Positions 41,026-52,052 of a DNA stretch of 64,000 bases are shown piece after piece. How positions within the stretch are numbered: the first letter of the stretch is position 1; each line of letters begins with the position of its first letter. The DNA is taken from the NCBI RefSeq assembly GCF_020532665.2, contig NZ_JAIWPG020000002.1, positions 372,001-436,000 of the forward strand, given 5' to 3'. Both the position numbers and the translations under genes were made by a program. The notes beneath the pieces were generated by a model, which saw nothing but the letters and a program-made list of their open reading frames with translations, was not told the DNA's origin and searched no databases. Source of the stretch: Lelliottia sp. WAP21. Lineage in GTDB: Bacteria; Pseudomonadota; Gammaproteobacteria; Enterobacterales; Enterobacteriaceae.

Positions 41026-42093
41026 CCCCGTCGTGGCCGCTATCACCAGTAGCGGCCACAAACTTCCCCAGACAATATCCAGACTCGCATCCTTCAGATA
41101 AATTTGCTTAGTGATATCGGTGAAGTGCCGTATCGGGTTCACCCAGGTCAGATTCTGCAACCAGACGGGCATATTCTCCACCGGCGACACATACCCGGAG
41201 AGTAAAATCGCCGGCATCATAAAGACAAACACCCCAATGAATGCCTGCTGCTGCGTTGAGCACAGGGCTGAAATCAGCAGGCCAAACCCGACCAGCGACA
41301 ACCCGTAAATCACCATAGTGAAGTAAAACAGCGCCAGCGATCCGGCAAACGGAATGTGATACGCCCAGATGCCAATCCCCAGAACCAGGGTGGCCTGGAA
41401 CGTCGCCACGATAAGTGCGGGCACCGCTTTACCGACAAAAATCTGCCAGGTCGCCAGCGGCGAGACTAACAGCTGATCCAGCGTTCCCTGTTCGCGTTCA
41501 CGGGCCACCGACAGGGAGGTGACAATCATCACCCCGATGGTGGTGATCATGGCGATAAGTGAAGGCACCACGAACCATTTGTAGTCCAGATTCGGGTTAT
41601 ACCAGTTGCGCACCACCAGCTTGCTGTTGTTCGGTTTCGGCTGGCCCTGAATCAGCTCCTGCTGATAATCCTTCACAACCTGTTGTAAATAGTTTGCCGC
41701 AATCTGCGCACTGTTCGAGTTACGTCCATCCAGAATAAGCTGCATGGGAGCGGTCTGGGCGGTATCCAGGTTTCGCGAGAAGTCGGCAGGGAAGCGCACC
41801 AGCAGCAGGGCCTTTTGTGTATCGATGGTGGGCTGTATTTCCTGCGGGCTCTTCAGCAGCAATACATGCGTAAAGGCTTTGGCGCGGGCAAAACGCTGGG
41901 TCAGCTCGACCGAATGTTTGCCAGAATCTTCGTTGTAAATGGCGATGGTGGCGTTGGTCACCTCCAGCGTGGCGGCAAACGGAAAGAGCAGTACCTGGAT
42001 CAGCACCGGTAAAATCAGGATGGCGCGGGTCTGCGGCTCGCGCAGCAGCGACTGCAACTCTTTACGAATCAATGTCCATAAGCGATAAAACAT
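40987..42093 (-). CDS. ybhR: YbhR, ABC-2 type permease of the YbhGFSR exporter
   Basis: Membrane subunit of 368 aa, as in E. coli. An N-terminal span and a large periplasmic loop (about 45-175) are followed by five spans. It includes the ABC-2 segment [33 protein letters not shown]. Last gene of cecR-ybhGFSR. The E. coli exporter is linked to cefoperazone and chloramphenicol tolerance and to Na+/Li+ export. Confidence 0.94.
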   Translation of the reverse strand: MFYRLWTLIRKELQSLLREPQTRAILILPVLIQVLLFPFAATLEVTNATIAIYNEDSGKHSVELTQRFARAKAFTHVLLLKSPQEIQPTIDTQKALLLVRFPADFSRNLDTAQTAPMQLILDGRNSNSAQIAANYLQQVVKDYQQELIQGQPKPNNSKLVVRNWYNPNLDYKWFVVPSLIAMITTIGVMIVTSLSVAREREQGTLDQLLVSPLATWQIFVGKAVPALIVATFQATLVLGIGIWAYHIPFAGSLALFYFTMVIYGLSLVGFGLLISALCSTQQQAFIGVFVFMMPAILLSGYVSPVENMPVWLQNLTWVNPIRHFTDITKQIYLKDASLDIVWGSLWPLLVIAATTGSVAYAMFRRNIA

Positions 42094-42102
42094 ACCCTCT
42101 CC

Positions 42103-43236
42103 TTAATCCAGCCGCCTTTTGGTTTTCATCCAGGTCAGGCCGATAAACATCACCGCCGACGCCATCAGGAACAAAATATTGACGATCAGTACCACCGGAA
42201 TGTTGCCTGCCAGAAACAGGCTTTGCAGCGTGCTGACAAAATAACGGGCCGGAATGATGTACGTCACCGCGCGGATGACGGCAGGCATACTGTCTATCTG
42301 GAAGATAAAGCCTGACAGCATAATCGACGGCAGGAAAGCCGCATTCAGCGCCACCTGTGCCGCATTAAACTGGTTGCGGGTGATGGTGGAAATCAGTAAC
42401 CCCATCCCCAGCGTGCTGAGTAAAAACAGGCTGGTAATCAGGAAGAGCAACAGCAAGGAGCCACGGTAAGGCACCCCGAGAATAAACACCGACACCAGCA
42501 TACACAGCAGCATCGCCAGCATCCCGAGGAAGTAATAGGGGATCAGTTTGCACAGCAGTAACTCCACGCGGGTGACTTCAGTGGAGAGTAGCGCCTCCAT
42601 GGTGCCGCGCTCCCACTCACGGGCGATCACCAGCGAGGTGAGGATCGCGCCGATCACCGTCATGATGATGGTCACTGCGCCGGGTATAATAAAATGCTGG
42701 CTGATCGCAGCCGGGTTAAACCAGTAACGCGTCTGCACGTCAATTAAAGGGGTAAAGGTCTCGCCCCGATCCTCAGCACGCTGCATTTGCCACAGCTGCC
42801 AGATCCCCTCAACATACCCTTGCACAAAATTTGCGGTGTTCGGCTCACTGCCGTCCGTGATCACCTGGATGGGCGCATCGGCTTGCGGACGGGCCATATT
42901 CGCCGCGAAATCTACCGGGATAACTACCATTCCGCGGATTTTTCCGGCCTGCATCTTTTGAATCAACGCCTGACGGTTATCGCTGATGGTCGCGTCAATA
43001 TAGGGCGAACCGGTCATGGCATGGGTAAAGTCGAGCGCTTCTTCGCTCTGCTGTTCCAGTAAAATGCCGACGCGCAGTTTGCTGGAGTCGAGGTTAATGC
43101 CATACCCAAAAATGAACAGCAGAAGCAGGGGGATGACCACCGCAATCAGCCAGCTACTCGGATCGCGGACAATCTGTCGCGTCTCTTTTACACACAGGGC
43201 GCGCACGCGGCGCCAGGAGAGCGCGTTAATGCGCAT
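42103..43236 (-). CDS. ybhS: YbhS, ABC-2 type permease of the YbhGFSR exporter
   Basis: Partner permease of YbhR with the same topology: first span, large periplasmic loop, then five spans. It contains [32 protein letters not shown] use the ATG at 43234-43236, 7 bp after AAGGAG, giving 377 aa as in E. coli. The ATG at 43242 is too close to that site. Overlaps ybhF by 11 nt and lies 9 bp before ybhR. Confidence 0.94.
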   Translation of the reverse strand: MRINALSWRRVRALCVKETRQIVRDPSSWLIAVVIPLLLLFIFGYGINLDSSKLRVGILLEQQSEEALDFTHAMTGSPYIDATISDNRQALIQKMQAGKIRGMVVIPVDFAANMARPQADAPIQVITDGSEPNTANFVQGYVEGIWQLWQMQRAEDRGETFTPLIDVQTRYWFNPAAISQHFIIPGAVTIIMTVIGAILTSLVIAREWERGTMEALLSTEVTRVELLLCKLIPYYFLGMLAMLLCMLVSVFILGVPYRGSLLLLFLITSLFLLSTLGMGLLISTITRNQFNAAQVALNAAFLPSIMLSGFIFQIDSMPAVIRAVTYIIPARYFVSTLQSLFLAGNIPVVLIVNILFLMASAVMFIGLTWMKTKRRLD

Positions 43237-44965
43237 TAGCATGCTCCTTATCCCAGTTGTTAATCAGGGTAATAAACGCCTGCTCCATGGTGGGATCGGG
43301 CTGTTCCTCATCGGCGGCCTGCGCTTTTAAATCGTCCGGCGTTCCGTGGGCAATAAGCTTTCCGCGATAGACCAGCCCAATACGGTCGCAATATTCCGCT
43401 TCATCCATAAAGTGGGTGGTCACCATCACCGTCACGCCTTTCTCCACCATGCTGTTGATATGCAACCAGAACTCACGGCGGGTGAGGGGGTCAACGCCGG
43501 AGGTAGGTTCATCAAGGAACAGAATATCGGGTTCGTGCATCAGCGAGCAGGCCAGCGCCAGACGCTGTTTAAAGCCCAGCGGAAGTTCATCCGTGGCGTG
43601 CGAGGCAATCGGCGTCAGGCCAAAGGCTTCGCTCATGCGGCCGATTTTTTCACGCTGTGCCTGACCACGCAGACCGTACACGCCAGAGAAAAAGCGCAGG
43701 TTCTGCTCCACGGTCAGATTCCCGTACAGCGAAAATTTCTGCGCCATATAGCCCAGATGCTGGCGCGCCTTGCCGGAACTCACTTTAAGGTCCATGTTCA
43801 GCACCAGCGCACTGCCCGAGGTGGGAACCAGAAGCCCGCACATCATCTTAAAGGTGGTTGATTTTCCGGCCCCGTTTGGGCCAAGCAAGCCGAAGATCTC
43901 GCCGCGCTTCACGGCAAAGTCGACGTTATCCGTCGCCGCAAAATCACCAAATTTCTTGGTCAGCGATTTCGCCTCAATGACCGTCTCCCCCGGCGTGCCT
44001 TCCACGGTGTGTAAAATGGCTCCCAGCGGGGATTCAGACGTTCCCGCCCCCCCGAGCAGATCGATAAAGGCATCTTCAAAACGGGGGGCGGTTTCCACGA
44101 TATCCACCTGAGGCATGCCCGGGGCGTGACGAATATCGTCCTGCGTCGCCTCTTTTTTGAGGATGACGCGTACCGAACGCCCCTGAATCATGCCATCGCT
44201 CACCTGAGGTAATTTCAGCACCCGTTGCAGCAGCTTACGGTTAGATTCGTCCGGGCTGCGGAGCAGGAGACTGCGTCCGGCCATGGTCTGTGTCAGCCGG
44301 GTCGGTTCGCCCTGATAGAGCAGTTCGCCCTCATTCATTAACAGCACATCCCGACACTGTTCCGCTTCGTCCAGGTAAGAGGTACTCCAGAGAATCAGCA
44401 TGCCGTCGCCCGCCAGTTCATGCACCATTTGCCACAGTTCGCGACGGGAAATGGGGTCGACGCCCACGCCAGGCTCATCAAGCAGCAGAACATTCGGTTC
44501 ACCCACCAGAGTGCAGGCCAGCCCCAGCTTTTGCTTCATCCCACCCGACAGTTTGCCTGCCAGACGGTTAGTGAAGGGGCCAAGCGAGGTGAATTCCAGC
44601 AGGCGCGCGAAGGTTTTCTGCCGCGTATCCCCTGTTACGCTGCGCAAATCGGCGTACAGGTTCAGGTTCTCCATGACCGTCAAGTCTTCGTATAAGCCGA
44701 ATTTTTGCGGCATATAGCCCAGCCTGGCGTGCAGGGCGCTGTCATCGTTAATCGGGTCCAGGCCGAGCACGCTCGCGCTTCCGCCGTCCGGTTTCAACAG
44801 CCCGGCGAGCATGCGCATCAGCGTGGTTTTCCCTGCGCCATCCGGACCGACTAAGCCCGTCACGTAGCCTTTGTGAATGGTACAGTTCAGCGGGGCGACG
44901 GCGGGCTTCTCCATGCCCGGAAAGCGTTTTACCAGATCGTGAAGCTGGATAACCGCATCATTCAT
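43226..44965 (-). CDS. ybhF: YbhF, double ABC ATPase of the YbhGFSR exporter
   Basis: Two fused ABC ATPases, 579 aa (E. coli 578), from [17 protein letters not shown]. Domain 1 has [19 protein letters not shown] and [12 protein letters not shown]. Domain 2 has GPNGAGKST and [12 protein letters not shown], with the signature varied to [10 protein letters not shown]. The ATG at 44963-44965 overlaps ybhG by 8 nt; an 18-codon in-frame extension lies inside ybhG and is rejected. Confidence 0.95.
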   Translation of the reverse strand: MNDAVIQLHDLVKRFPGMEKPAVAPLNCTIHKGYVTGLVGPDGAGKTTLMRMLAGLLKPDGGSASVLGLDPINDDSALHARLGYMPQKFGLYEDLTVMENLNLYADLRSVTGDTRQKTFARLLEFTSLGPFTNRLAGKLSGGMKQKLGLACTLVGEPNVLLLDEPGVGVDPISRRELWQMVHELAGDGMLILWSTSYLDEAEQCRDVLLMNEGELLYQGEPTRLTQTMAGRSLLLRSPDESNRKLLQRVLKLPQVSDGMIQGRSVRVILKKEATQDDIRHAPGMPQVDIVETAPRFEDAFIDLLGGAGTSESPLGAILHTVEGTPGETVIEAKSLTKKFGDFAATDNVDFAVKRGEIFGLLGPNGAGKSTTFKMMCGLLVPTSGSALVLNMDLKVSSGKARQHLGYMAQKFSLYGNLTVEQNLRFFSGVYGLRGQAQREKIGRMSEAFGLTPIASHATDELPLGFKQRLALACSLMHEPDILFLDEPTSGVDPLTRREFWLHINSMVEKGVTVMVTTHFMDEAEYCDRIGLVYRGKLIAHGTPDDLKAQAADEEQPDPTMEQAFITLINNWDKEHANAH

Positions 44966-45953
44966 GTCGTTGCCCGTCGTCAAAGGCCACGGTAACAGGC
45001 ATCCCCTGGCGTAAGGCATCGTCGGCGTCGGTCACAATAATGCGCAGGCGATACACGAGGTCGGTTCGCAGATCCGGCGTTTCGACGGTTTTAGGGGTGA
45101 ATTCAGCCGTAGGCGAAACGAAACCGACCTTGCCATGATAAGGTTTGTCCGGACGACCATCGGTGTACAGCAGCAGCTGGCGACCCGGCTGCGCCTGATG
45201 CAAATTGGGTTCATCAATGTAGGCCCGCACCCAGACCGGACGGGTGAGGGAGAGCGTCAGCACCGTGCTGCCCGCACTGAGCATGCTCCCCGGCTCCACG
45301 GCCCGGGTCATCAGCGTGCCGTCAGACGGCGCGACCAGCGTGGTATCACGCAGATCCAGTTCCGCCTGCGCCAGCTGGGCCTGTGCCTGTTCCAGGCTCG
45401 CTTTCGCCTGCTCGATATCCTGAGGACGGTTACCCGTCTGGTACTGGCTCAGTTTGTCCTGTGCCGATTTCAGGGTTGCCTGCGCCTGATCGCGGGACGA
45501 ACGTGCGTTTTCCAGATCGTTCGCCGAGATCGTCCGGCTTTTCCACAGCCCCTGCTGGCGGGCATAGAAGTTCTGCGCGTAGTCATAGGCGGCCTTCGCC
45601 TGTTTAACCGCGGCGGCGGCCTGGGCAATCTCTTCATCACGGTAGCCCGCGACCACAAGGTCATACTGCGCCTGGGCAACGGACACGCCGGCTTTCGCCT
45701 GCATCAGGGCATTTTCATAAGGGGCTTTGTCCAGCATCCCCAGTACCTGTCCAGCCTTAATGGCGTCGCCTTCGTCCACCGTCAGGGACGCCAGGCGTCC
45801 TCCCACCCGGAAACTCATGTTTACCGTTCGAATATCGACGTTGCCGTAAAGCGTTAGCCCGCGATCCTGATGACTCTGATACCACAGCCAGCCACCGACA
45901 CCGGCTGCTATTAAAACAACCACCGCCAGTATGGCGACGACAGGTTTTTTCAT
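44958..45953 (-). CDS. ybhG: YbhG, periplasmic adaptor (HlyD family)
   Basis: Membrane-fusion protein of 331 aa (E. coli 332) linking the exporter to an outer-membrane channel. It has an N-terminal uncleaved anchor or signal ([21 protein letters not shown]). A barrel-lipoyl half site ([22 protein letters not shown]...[16 protein letters not shown]) precedes a long Ala/Gln-rich coiled coil (about 75-200). The second lipoyl half and beta domain follow. Overlaps cecR by 4 nt. Confidence 0.94.
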   Translation of the reverse strand: MKKPVVAILAVVVLIAAGVGGWLWYQSHQDRGLTLYGNVDIRTVNMSFRVGGRLASLTVDEGDAIKAGQVLGMLDKAPYENALMQAKAGVSVAQAQYDLVVAGYRDEEIAQAAAAVKQAKAAYDYAQNFYARQQGLWKSRTISANDLENARSSRDQAQATLKSAQDKLSQYQTGNRPQDIEQAKASLEQAQAQLAQAELDLRDTTLVAPSDGTLMTRAVEPGSMLSAGSTVLTLSLTRPVWVRAYIDEPNLHQAQPGRQLLLYTDGRPDKPYHGKVGFVSPTAEFTPKTVETPDLRTDLVYRLRIIVTDADDALRQGMPVTVAFDDGQRHE

Positions 45954-46627
45954 GACTCCAGGCTCCTTAGCGTTAAACCTTGCAGGATGAAATCCAGGTG
46001 ACAGGTGATGACCTGGCTAATCTGCGCAGCTTTATCCTCATCAAATTCAGTCCAGCCCGTGCGTAGCAAGATGGTTTCTCGTCCCAGTCGAAAGGCGAGG
46101 ATTTCACCCAGCAGGGCATGGGTATGCAAAATGGTCTCGGTATCGTTGGCATCGCGTCCGGTGTAAGCGGCGATCAACCGGGTCAGGTGCGTGTGCATAG
46201 GGGAGATGACCTGATCGTGTACCCGCTGATAGGCCGCCGTGGGGGCAAGCTGTTCGCGCGAGATAAACTTACTGAGATTTAGCGTATCGTCATGCGTCAG
46301 CAGGCGAATCATATTGTGACAAGCCTCCAGAATCAGCGTGCGGATCGCCGCGCGATCGGGGGCTGGCTGGTCAAGAAGCGCCGTGGCAGATTCCACCTGG
46401 GCGCGAAAATGTCCGCCGATAAAGTCCGCAATCCACTGGGCGCAGGCCAGATACAAATCTTCCTTGGAACCAAAATAGTAGGTGATCGCGGCGATGTTCT
46501 GGCCGGCCTGTGCCGCGATATCACGGGTGGTGGCGTGCAGACCATATTCACCGAACTGGGCGAGACCCGCGGCAATCAGCTGGTTTTTTGCGTGTTCACC
46601 TTTCACGGTTGTCGGGATGGTATTCAT
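45950..46627 (-). CDS. cecR: CecR, TetR-family repressor of the ybh exporter and rhlE
   Basis: TetR-type regulator of 225 aa (E. coli CecR/YbiH 223). The N-terminal helix-turn-helix reads [32 protein letters not shown]. coli CecR controls its own operon and rhlE and responds to antibiotics such as cefoperazone. It lies divergent from rhlE with the palindromic operator between them. Confidence 0.93.
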   Translation of the reverse strand: MNTIPTTVKGEHAKNQLIAAGLAQFGEYGLHATTRDIAAQAGQNIAAITYYFGSKEDLYLACAQWIADFIGGHFRAQVESATALLDQPAPDRAAIRTLILEACHNMIRLLTHDDTLNLSKFISREQLAPTAAYQRVHDQVISPMHTHLTRLIAAYTGRDANDTETILHTHALLGEILAFRLGRETILLRTGWTEFDEDKAAQISQVITCHLDFILQGLTLRSLES

Positions 46628-46641
46628 GGCTCGTCAAAAAA

Positions 46642-46661
46642 TTAGTCAATCGATTGATTAA
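46642..46661. promoter_or_regulatory. CecR operator between cecR and rhlE
   Basis: TTAGTCAATCGATTGATTAA is a 20-bp palindrome with one mismatched pair, 14 bp upstream of the cecR start and shared by the divergent rhlE side. Position and symmetry fit a TetR-family dimer site. Confidence 0.75.
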
Positions 46662-46875
46662 GATTATGACTGTTTTTTCACCTTGTCCAGTCGCGGACGG
46701 TGAATACCTGATGGGGAAATATTTTGGTGAAATCCCCTGACGGGATATTTTATGCGCCACGTCACAAAATCTGCTACACTCGGCAGCTTCGTGACATTGT
46801 GGTTTTTGTCCTACTCTTTTCGTCTTATCTCCCTGAAAACTACACCTGTGACGGTCGGGGCGGTTCGGAGTTTTT

Positions 46876-48270
46876 ATGTCTTTTGATACCCTTGGCCTGA
46901 ACCCGGAAATTCTGCGCGCCGTCGCAGAGCAGGGCTACCTCGAGCCTACCCCTATTCAGCAGCAGGCGATCCCTGCTGTACTGGAAGGCCGTGACCTGAT
47001 GGCCAGTGCCCAGACCGGCACCGGTAAAACCGCAGGCTTTACCCTGCCGCTGCTGCAGCGTCTGGTGCAGAACAATCCTCATGCAAAAGGTCGCCGCCCG
47101 GTACGTGCCCTGATCCTGACGCCTACCCGTGAACTGGCCGCCCAGATTGGCGAAAACGTGCGTGAATACAGCCGTTACCTTGATATCCGTTCGCTGGTGG
47201 TATTTGGCGGCGTGAGCATCAACCCGCAAATGATGAAACTGCGCAGCGGCGTCGACGTTTTAGTCGCCACGCCAGGCCGTTTGCTGGATCTGGAACACCA
47301 GAATGCCGTCAAGCTGGACCAGGTTGAGATCTTAGTGCTGGATGAAGCTGACCGTATGCTCGATATGGGCTTTATCCATGATATTCGTCGCGTGCTGGCA
47401 AAACTGCCTGCTCGCCGCCAGAACCTGTTGTTCTCCGCGACCTTCTCAGATGAGATCAAAGGTCTGGCAGAAAAACTGCTTCATAACCCGCTGGAAATCG
47501 AAGTCGCCCGCCGTAACACCGCCTCTGAGCAGGTGACGCAGCATGTGCATTTCGTGGATAAGAAACGCAAGCGGGAACTGCTGTCCCAGATGATCGGTGA
47601 AGGGAACTGGCAGCAGGTGCTGGTCTTTACCCGTACCAAACACGGCGCGAACCATCTGGCAGAACAGCTGAACAAAGACGGTATTCGCAGCGCCGCTATC
47701 CACGGTAACAAGAGCCAGGGGGCACGTACGCGTGCATTAGCCGATTTTAAATCCGGCGACATTCGTGTGCTGGTGGCGACCGATATCGCCGCGCGCGGTC
47801 TGGATATTGAAGAGCTGCCGCACGTGGTGAACTATGAGTTGCCAAACGTGCCGGAAGACTACGTTCACCGTATCGGTCGTACCGGTCGTGCTGCGGCGAC
47901 GGGCGAAGCCCTGTCTCTGGTGTGCGTTGATGAACACAAACTGCTGCACGACATTGAGCGACTTCTGAAGAAAGAGATCCCGCGCATTGCACTGGCGGGT
48001 TACGAAGTTGACCAGTCCATCAAAGCCGATCCTATCCAGAATGGTCGTCAGCAGCGTGGCGGCGGCGGTGGTCGTGGACAAGGCGCCGGTGGCCGTAGCC
48101 AGCAACCCCGTCGTACCGATGGCGGTGCGCCTAAATCAACGGGCAAACCTCCGCGTCGTACGGGCGAGGCGAAACCCACCGGGGAAAGCCCATGGCGCAG
48201 CGGTGATGCCAAACCCGCAGGTGAAGGCCAACGCCGACGCCGTCCGCGTAAACCTGCCAGCGCGCAGTAA
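46876..48270 (+). CDS. rhlE: ATP-dependent RNA helicase RhlE
   Basis: DEAD-box RNA helicase acting in ribosome assembly and RNA turnover, 464 aa (E. coli 454). The Q motif lies in [12 protein letters not shown], motif I is AQTGTGKT, motif II is [11 protein letters not shown], motif III is SAT and motif VI is HRIGRTGRA. The C-terminal tail (about 385-464) is a Gly, Arg, Pro and Lys-rich RNA-binding stretch with near-repeats of [14 protein letters not shown] type. The gene ends at a terminator. Confidence 0.96.
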   Translation: MSFDTLGLNPEILRAVAEQGYLEPTPIQQQAIPAVLEGRDLMASAQTGTGKTAGFTLPLLQRLVQNNPHAKGRRPVRALILTPTRELAAQIGENVREYSRYLDIRSLVVFGGVSINPQMMKLRSGVDVLVATPGRLLDLEHQNAVKLDQVEILVLDEADRMLDMGFIHDIRRVLAKLPARRQNLLFSATFSDEIKGLAEKLLHNPLEIEVARRNTASEQVTQHVHFVDKKRKRELLSQMIGEGNWQQVLVFTRTKHGANHLAEQLNKDGIRSAAIHGNKSQGARTRALADFKSGDIRVLVATDIAARGLDIEELPHVVNYELPNVPEDYVHRIGRTGRAAATGEALSLVCVDEHKLLHDIERLLKKEIPRIALAGYEVDQSIKADPIQNGRQQRGGGGGRGQGAGGRSQQPRRTDGGAPKSTGKPPRRTGEAKPTGESPWRSGDAKPAGEGQRRRRPRKPASAQ

Positions 48271-48275
48271 TCTGG

Positions 48276-48306
48276 AAGCCCGGCCGTAAAGCCGGGTTTT
48301 TCTTTT
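48276..48306 (+). terminator. Terminator of rhlE
   Basis: Stem GCCCGGC/GCCGGG(T) with a 6-nt loop followed by TTTTTCTTTTT, 6 bp after the rhlE stop codon. Confidence 0.88.
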
Positions 48307-48333
48307 TGCGGCAAAGAAAATTAAGTGCCACAA

Positions 48334-48353
48334 TAGTGGCTGTTTATACAGTA
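48334..48353 (+). promoter_or_regulatory. LexA box of dinG
   Basis: TAGTGGCTGTTTATACAGTA closely matches the E. coli dinG SOS box. The right half (TATACAGTA) is consensus and the left half is degenerate, as in E. coli. It lies 15 bp before the dinG start. Confidence 0.75.
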
Positions 48354-48367
48354 TTTCAGGTTCCCCG

Positions 48368-50545
48368 ATGGCTTTAACCGCTGCGCTCAAAGCGCAAATT
48401 GCCGCCTGGTATAAGGCGTTGCAACAACAGATCCCCGACTTTATCCCCCGCGCACCCCAACGGCAGATGATTGCTGATGTGGCGAAAACGCTGGCCGGGG
48501 ATGAGGGGCGGCATCTGGCGATTGAAGCCCCCACCGGCGTCGGGAAAACCCTCTCGTATCTGATACCCGGCATTGCGATTGCCCGCGAAGAACAAAAAAC
48601 GCTGGTCATCAGCACCGCTAACGTGGCGCTTCAGGATCAGATCTACAGCAAAGATTTACCGCTGCTACGCAAAATCATCCCTGAACTGCGATTTACCGCG
48701 GCCTTTGGCCGTGGGCGTTATGTCTGCCCGCGTAACCTGGCGGGGCTGGCCAGCAGCGAGGCGACGCAGCAGGATCTGCTCGCGTTCCTCGATGACGATC
48801 TCACGCCCAACAACAAAGCGGAGCAGGAGCTGTGCGCCAGACTGAAGGTGGATCTCGACGGCTATAAATGGGACGGCCTGCGCGATCATACTGATAAGCC
48901 GATCGGTGACGATTTGTGGCGGCGTCTGAGCACCGATAAAGCCAGCTGTCTGAACCGTAACTGTCATTATTATCGGGAATGTCCTTTCTTTGTCGCCCGA
49001 CGAGAAATTCAGGAAGCCGAAGTGGTGGTGGCGAATCACGCCCTGGTCATGGCGGCGCTGGAGAGCGAATCGGTCCTGCCGGAGCCTAAAAATTTATTGC
49101 TGGTGCTGGATGAAGGGCATCACCTCCCGGACGTGGCGCGGGATGCGCTGGAAATGAGCGCGGAGATCACCGCGCCCTGGTTTCGTCTGCAGCTCGATCT
49201 CTTTTGCAAGCTGATTGCTACCTGCATGGAGCAATTTCGGCCCAAAACGACCCCGCCGCTGGCCGTGCCGGAACGGCTGAGCGAGCATTGCGAAGAAGTC
49301 TACGCGCTCATTGCCTCTCTTAACGCCATTCTCGATCTCTATCTCCCCCCGACGCAGGAGGCAGAACACCGCTTTGCGATGGGAGAGTTGCCGGATGAGA
49401 TCATGGACATCTGCAAGCAGCTGGCAAAGCACCTTGAAAAGCTGCGCGGGCTGGCGGAGATGTTTCTCAACGACCTGAGCGAAAAAACCGGTACCCACGA
49501 TGTGGTCCGCGTGCATCGGGTGTTGCTGCAAATGAACCGCGCCTTAAGCATGTTCGAAAGCCAGAGCAAACTCTGGCGGCTGGCCTCCCTGGCGCAAGCC
49601 TCCGGCGCGCCGGTCACAAAATGGGCGACACGGGACGTGAAAGACGGTCAGGTTCATCTTTTCTTCCACTGCGTGGGGATTCGCGTCAGCGATCAGCTTG
49701 AGAAACTGATCTGGCGCAGCGTGCCGCACGTGGTGGTGACTTCGGCAACGCTCCGCTCGCTGAACAGTTTCTCCCGTTTGCAGGAGATGAGTGGCCTGAA
49801 AGAGAAAGCCGGAGACCGCTTCGTTTCGCTCGATTCACCGTTCAATCACTGTGAACAGGGGAAACTGGTGATCCCCAACATGCAGCACGAGCCGCTGATG
49901 GAGCATGAAGAACAACATATTGCTGAAATGGCTGCCTATTTCCGCGAGCAGGTCGAGAGCAAAAAACATTCCGGCATGTTGGTCCTTTTTGCCAGCGGTC
50001 GCGCGATGCAGCTGTTTTTAACCTATGTCACGGATTTGCGGCTGTTACTGCTGGTGCAGGGGGATCAACCCCGTTACCGGCTGGTGGAAACGCACCGTAA
50101 ACGCATCGATAACGGTGAACGTAGCGTGCTGGTGGGGCTGCAATCCTTTGCGGAAGGCCTGGATTTGAAAGGGGATTACCTGACCCAGGTCCATATTCAC
50201 AAAATTGCTTTTCCGCCTATCGACAGCCCGGTCGTGGTCACCGAAGGGGAGTGGCTGAAGAGCCTGAATCGTTACCCGTTTGAGGTGCAAAGCCTGCCTG
50301 CGGCTTCGTTTAATCTGATTCAACAGGTCGGGCGTCTGATTCGTAGCCACGGCTGCTGGGGCGAAGTGGTCATTTATGATAAACGACTGCTGACCAAAAA
50401 CTACGGCCAACGCTTGCTCAACGCGTTACCGGTGTTTCCGATAGAACGGCCGGACGTGCCGGCGGTAAAAAAACGCCCGGCAACACTCACCGCCGGGCGT
50501 AAAAAAAGCATCCATGCTAAGAGGCGCGGTCCTACTGGTAAGTAA
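48368..50545 (+). CDS. dinG: ATP-dependent DNA helicase DinG
   Basis: SOS-induced XPD-type 5'-3' helicase that unwinds R-loops and D-loops, 725 aa (E. coli 716). Walker A is APTGVGKTLSY. The four Fe-S cysteines are in RYVCPRNL and in SCLNRNCHYYRECPFF. The DEAH-type box is LDEGHHLPD and the C-terminal helicase motif is QQVGRLIRS. The last 25 or so residues (from about KKRPATLT) run through the terminator hairpin of the fimbrial operon and overlap its last gene by 14 nt, so the native tail appears replaced. Confidence 0.95.
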   Translation: MALTAALKAQIAAWYKALQQQIPDFIPRAPQRQMIADVAKTLAGDEGRHLAIEAPTGVGKTLSYLIPGIAIAREEQKTLVISTANVALQDQIYSKDLPLLRKIIPELRFTAAFGRGRYVCPRNLAGLASSEATQQDLLAFLDDDLTPNNKAEQELCARLKVDLDGYKWDGLRDHTDKPIGDDLWRRLSTDKASCLNRNCHYYRECPFFVARREIQEAEVVVANHALVMAALESESVLPEPKNLLLVLDEGHHLPDVARDALEMSAEITAPWFRLQLDLFCKLIATCMEQFRPKTTPPLAVPERLSEHCEEVYALIASLNAILDLYLPPTQEAEHRFAMGELPDEIMDICKQLAKHLEKLRGLAEMFLNDLSEKTGTHDVVRVHRVLLQMNRALSMFESQSKLWRLASLAQASGAPVTKWATRDVKDGQVHLFFHCVGIRVSDQLEKLIWRSVPHVVVTSATLRSLNSFSRLQEMSGLKEKAGDRFVSLDSPFNHCEQGKLVIPNMQHEPLMEHEEQHIAEMAAYFREQVESKKHSGMLVLFASGRAMQLFLTYVTDLRLLLLVQGDQPRYRLVETHRKRIDNGERSVLVGLQSFAEGLDLKGDYLTQVHIHKIAFPPIDSPVVVTEGEWLKSLNRYPFEVQSLPAASFNLIQQVGRLIRSHGCWGEVVIYDKRLLTKNYGQRLLNALPVFPIERPDVPAVKKRPATLTAGRKKSIHAKRRGPTGK
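50467..50500 (-). terminator. Terminator of the fimbrial operon, inside the dinG reading frame
   Basis: On the minus strand ACGCCCGGC/GCCGGGCGT with a 10-nt loop, followed by T7. It begins 32 bp beyond the last fimbrial stop codon. The same bases encode the DinG C-terminal tail on the plus strand. Confidence 0.88.
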
Positions 50546-51035
50546 ATGTCACTGACACCACGCTGCTAAATGTCCCGGCGCTGATGGGCATTGAGGTGGC
50601 GTAATAGCGGGCTGAGAGCGGGAAGGTGGCCGTGTGATCGTTCTGGTTCACCAGCACGTTAAAGCTTGCCTGCGGGGCGATAAGAATATTGTCCTGACGA
50701 TCGGCAAGCTCCAGCGCCAGTCCTTTCGCGCTGCCGGTATTAGCAAATTTTGTCGGGTGCGCGCTGTCCGCCTGACCGTAAAAATACGCGTTTGCCAGTG
50801 TGACGGTGCGTGGACAATGCGTCACCGTCAGTGAAAAGGTTTTCCACTCTCCCGTGTCGCCAACATCTTTAAATTGACTGGACGCCGCCTGGCCCAAATC
50901 AACGGTGAGATTTTTGCTGGCGCTGTCCACGATGCAGGTATTGGCGTAAATATTGCCTGTCATTTGCACCTGAATGTCATCTGCATACGCCTGCGATATC
51001 AGGCCAAGGGCAACGCATAAAAACAGTTTTTTCAT
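50532..51035 (-). CDS. Minor fimbrial subunit (pilin-like)
   Basis: Pilin-domain protein of 167 aa with a signal peptide (MKKLFLCVALGLISQAYA). The conserved pilin Cys pair is visible (NTCIVDSAS and VTHCPRTV), and the C-terminus ends in the beta-strand VTFTYQ used for chaperone binding. It is likely a tip or adaptor subunit. ATG 51035 chosen; an upstream GTG (51044) overlaps the adhesin stop. Last gene of the fimbrial operon. Confidence 0.82.
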   Translation of the reverse strand: MKKLFLCVALGLISQAYADDIQVQMTGNIYANTCIVDSASKNLTVDLGQAASSQFKDVGDTGEWKTFSLTVTHCPRTVTLANAYFYGQADSAHPTKFANTGSAKGLALELADRQDNILIAPQASFNVLVNQNDHTATFPLSARYYATSMPISAGTFSSVVSVTFTYQ

Positions 51036-51040
51036 GACGA

Positions 51041-52033
51041 TCACTTATAGGCAAGGGTAATGGTGGCGACGGTATTCGCCGGGCCGGGGGTGACTTCATC
51101 GCTGATCTGCTCGTACCGCACCTCGAAGGGGATATCCAGCGTCTCGTTGGCCGCCGCTTCTCGCTGGGTAGGAACATAGTTGTCGAAGGTGGCGATATTG
51201 CCGTCGAACAGCATTCTTACCCCCACCCCGGTTGCCATGCCGGTTTGCGGCGTGAGCTTGATGACCCCTTCAAACGCGGGTTCGTAACCATTGGCACTGC
51301 TAATCTTGACCTCAGGTTGGACGGTGGTGTTGCAGTTGACCGTGACGTTAAAATCCTGCGCTGTCGAAGAGAGCATGCCGACGCCGATAAAATCACTGAC
51401 CGGGAAATCCCCCAGATTGACCGTCAGGTTCCGGGGTAAGACGGAACAGGTAACGATTTGGACGTTCACGTTTCCGGCGTAGGAGATCTTGTTCGGTGAG
51501 CCTATCCCTTCATGGGCAAAGACGCCGATCCCAAATTCGGTCTGGGACTGGATCAGGGTGCCGGATTTGACCTCGTTGCTGGTTTTCACCAGCTCAAGCG
51601 TGACGTTAAAGTTAAAGGATAATTGCCCGTCGCTGGAGACATAGCCAATCGGCGTGCCGCGCGAATCGCACTGAACCCCACCCGCACCGCTGATGCGTTG
51701 GCCTTGCTCGTTCATCAGCGCCACGCCCACGCCCGGTACGCCAGAGTCATAGACTCCTTTCAGCCCCGGGATTTCAGAGCCTGTTCCGTAGTAGCAGGAG
51801 ACGATCATCAGTCCACTGTCGTTGCTGTCATCGCAGTGACCGGCCACGTGGACGCTCTGTTCCGTTCCCGGGATCGTGCCGCCCACGGCCAGCGTGGTGG
51901 GCACCGAAATCGAGGCAACGTTAATCAGTTTGGGCATATCGGGCGTGGTGCACGTCGCCTTTGCATGCGGCATAAAGAGAGCCGCCGTTCCCAGCACCAG
52001 TAAGAAAACAGCGTGTTTGATCATTTGCATCAT
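51041..52033 (-). CDS. Two-domain fimbrial tip adhesin
   Basis: Secreted protein of 330 aa, with a signal peptide ending HAKA followed by TCTTPDMPKLINVAS. An N-terminal receptor-binding domain (about 25-175, with its own Cys residues) precedes a C-terminal pilin domain. That pilin domain starts near VQIVTCSVLPRNLTVNLG and ends ATITLAYK. This is the FimH-like plan, but the lectin half is not one I recognise. Two ATGs in tandem (52033, 52030) are possible starts. It starts 19 bp after the usher. Confidence 0.82.
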   Translation of the reverse strand: MMQMIKHAVFLLVLGTAALFMPHAKATCTTPDMPKLINVASISVPTTLAVGGTIPGTEQSVHVAGHCDDSNDSGLMIVSCYYGTGSEIPGLKGVYDSGVPGVGVALMNEQGQRISGAGGVQCDSRGTPIGYVSSDGQLSFNFNVTLELVKTSNEVKSGTLIQSQTEFGIGVFAHEGIGSPNKISYAGNVNVQIVTCSVLPRNLTVNLGDFPVSDFIGVGMLSSTAQDFNVTVNCNTTVQPEVKISSANGYEPAFEGVIKLTPQTGMATGVGVRMLFDGNIATFDNYVPTQREAAANETLDIPFEVRYEQISDEVTPGPANTVATITLAYK

Positions 52034-52052
52034 GATGAGCCTGTTCGTGGAA

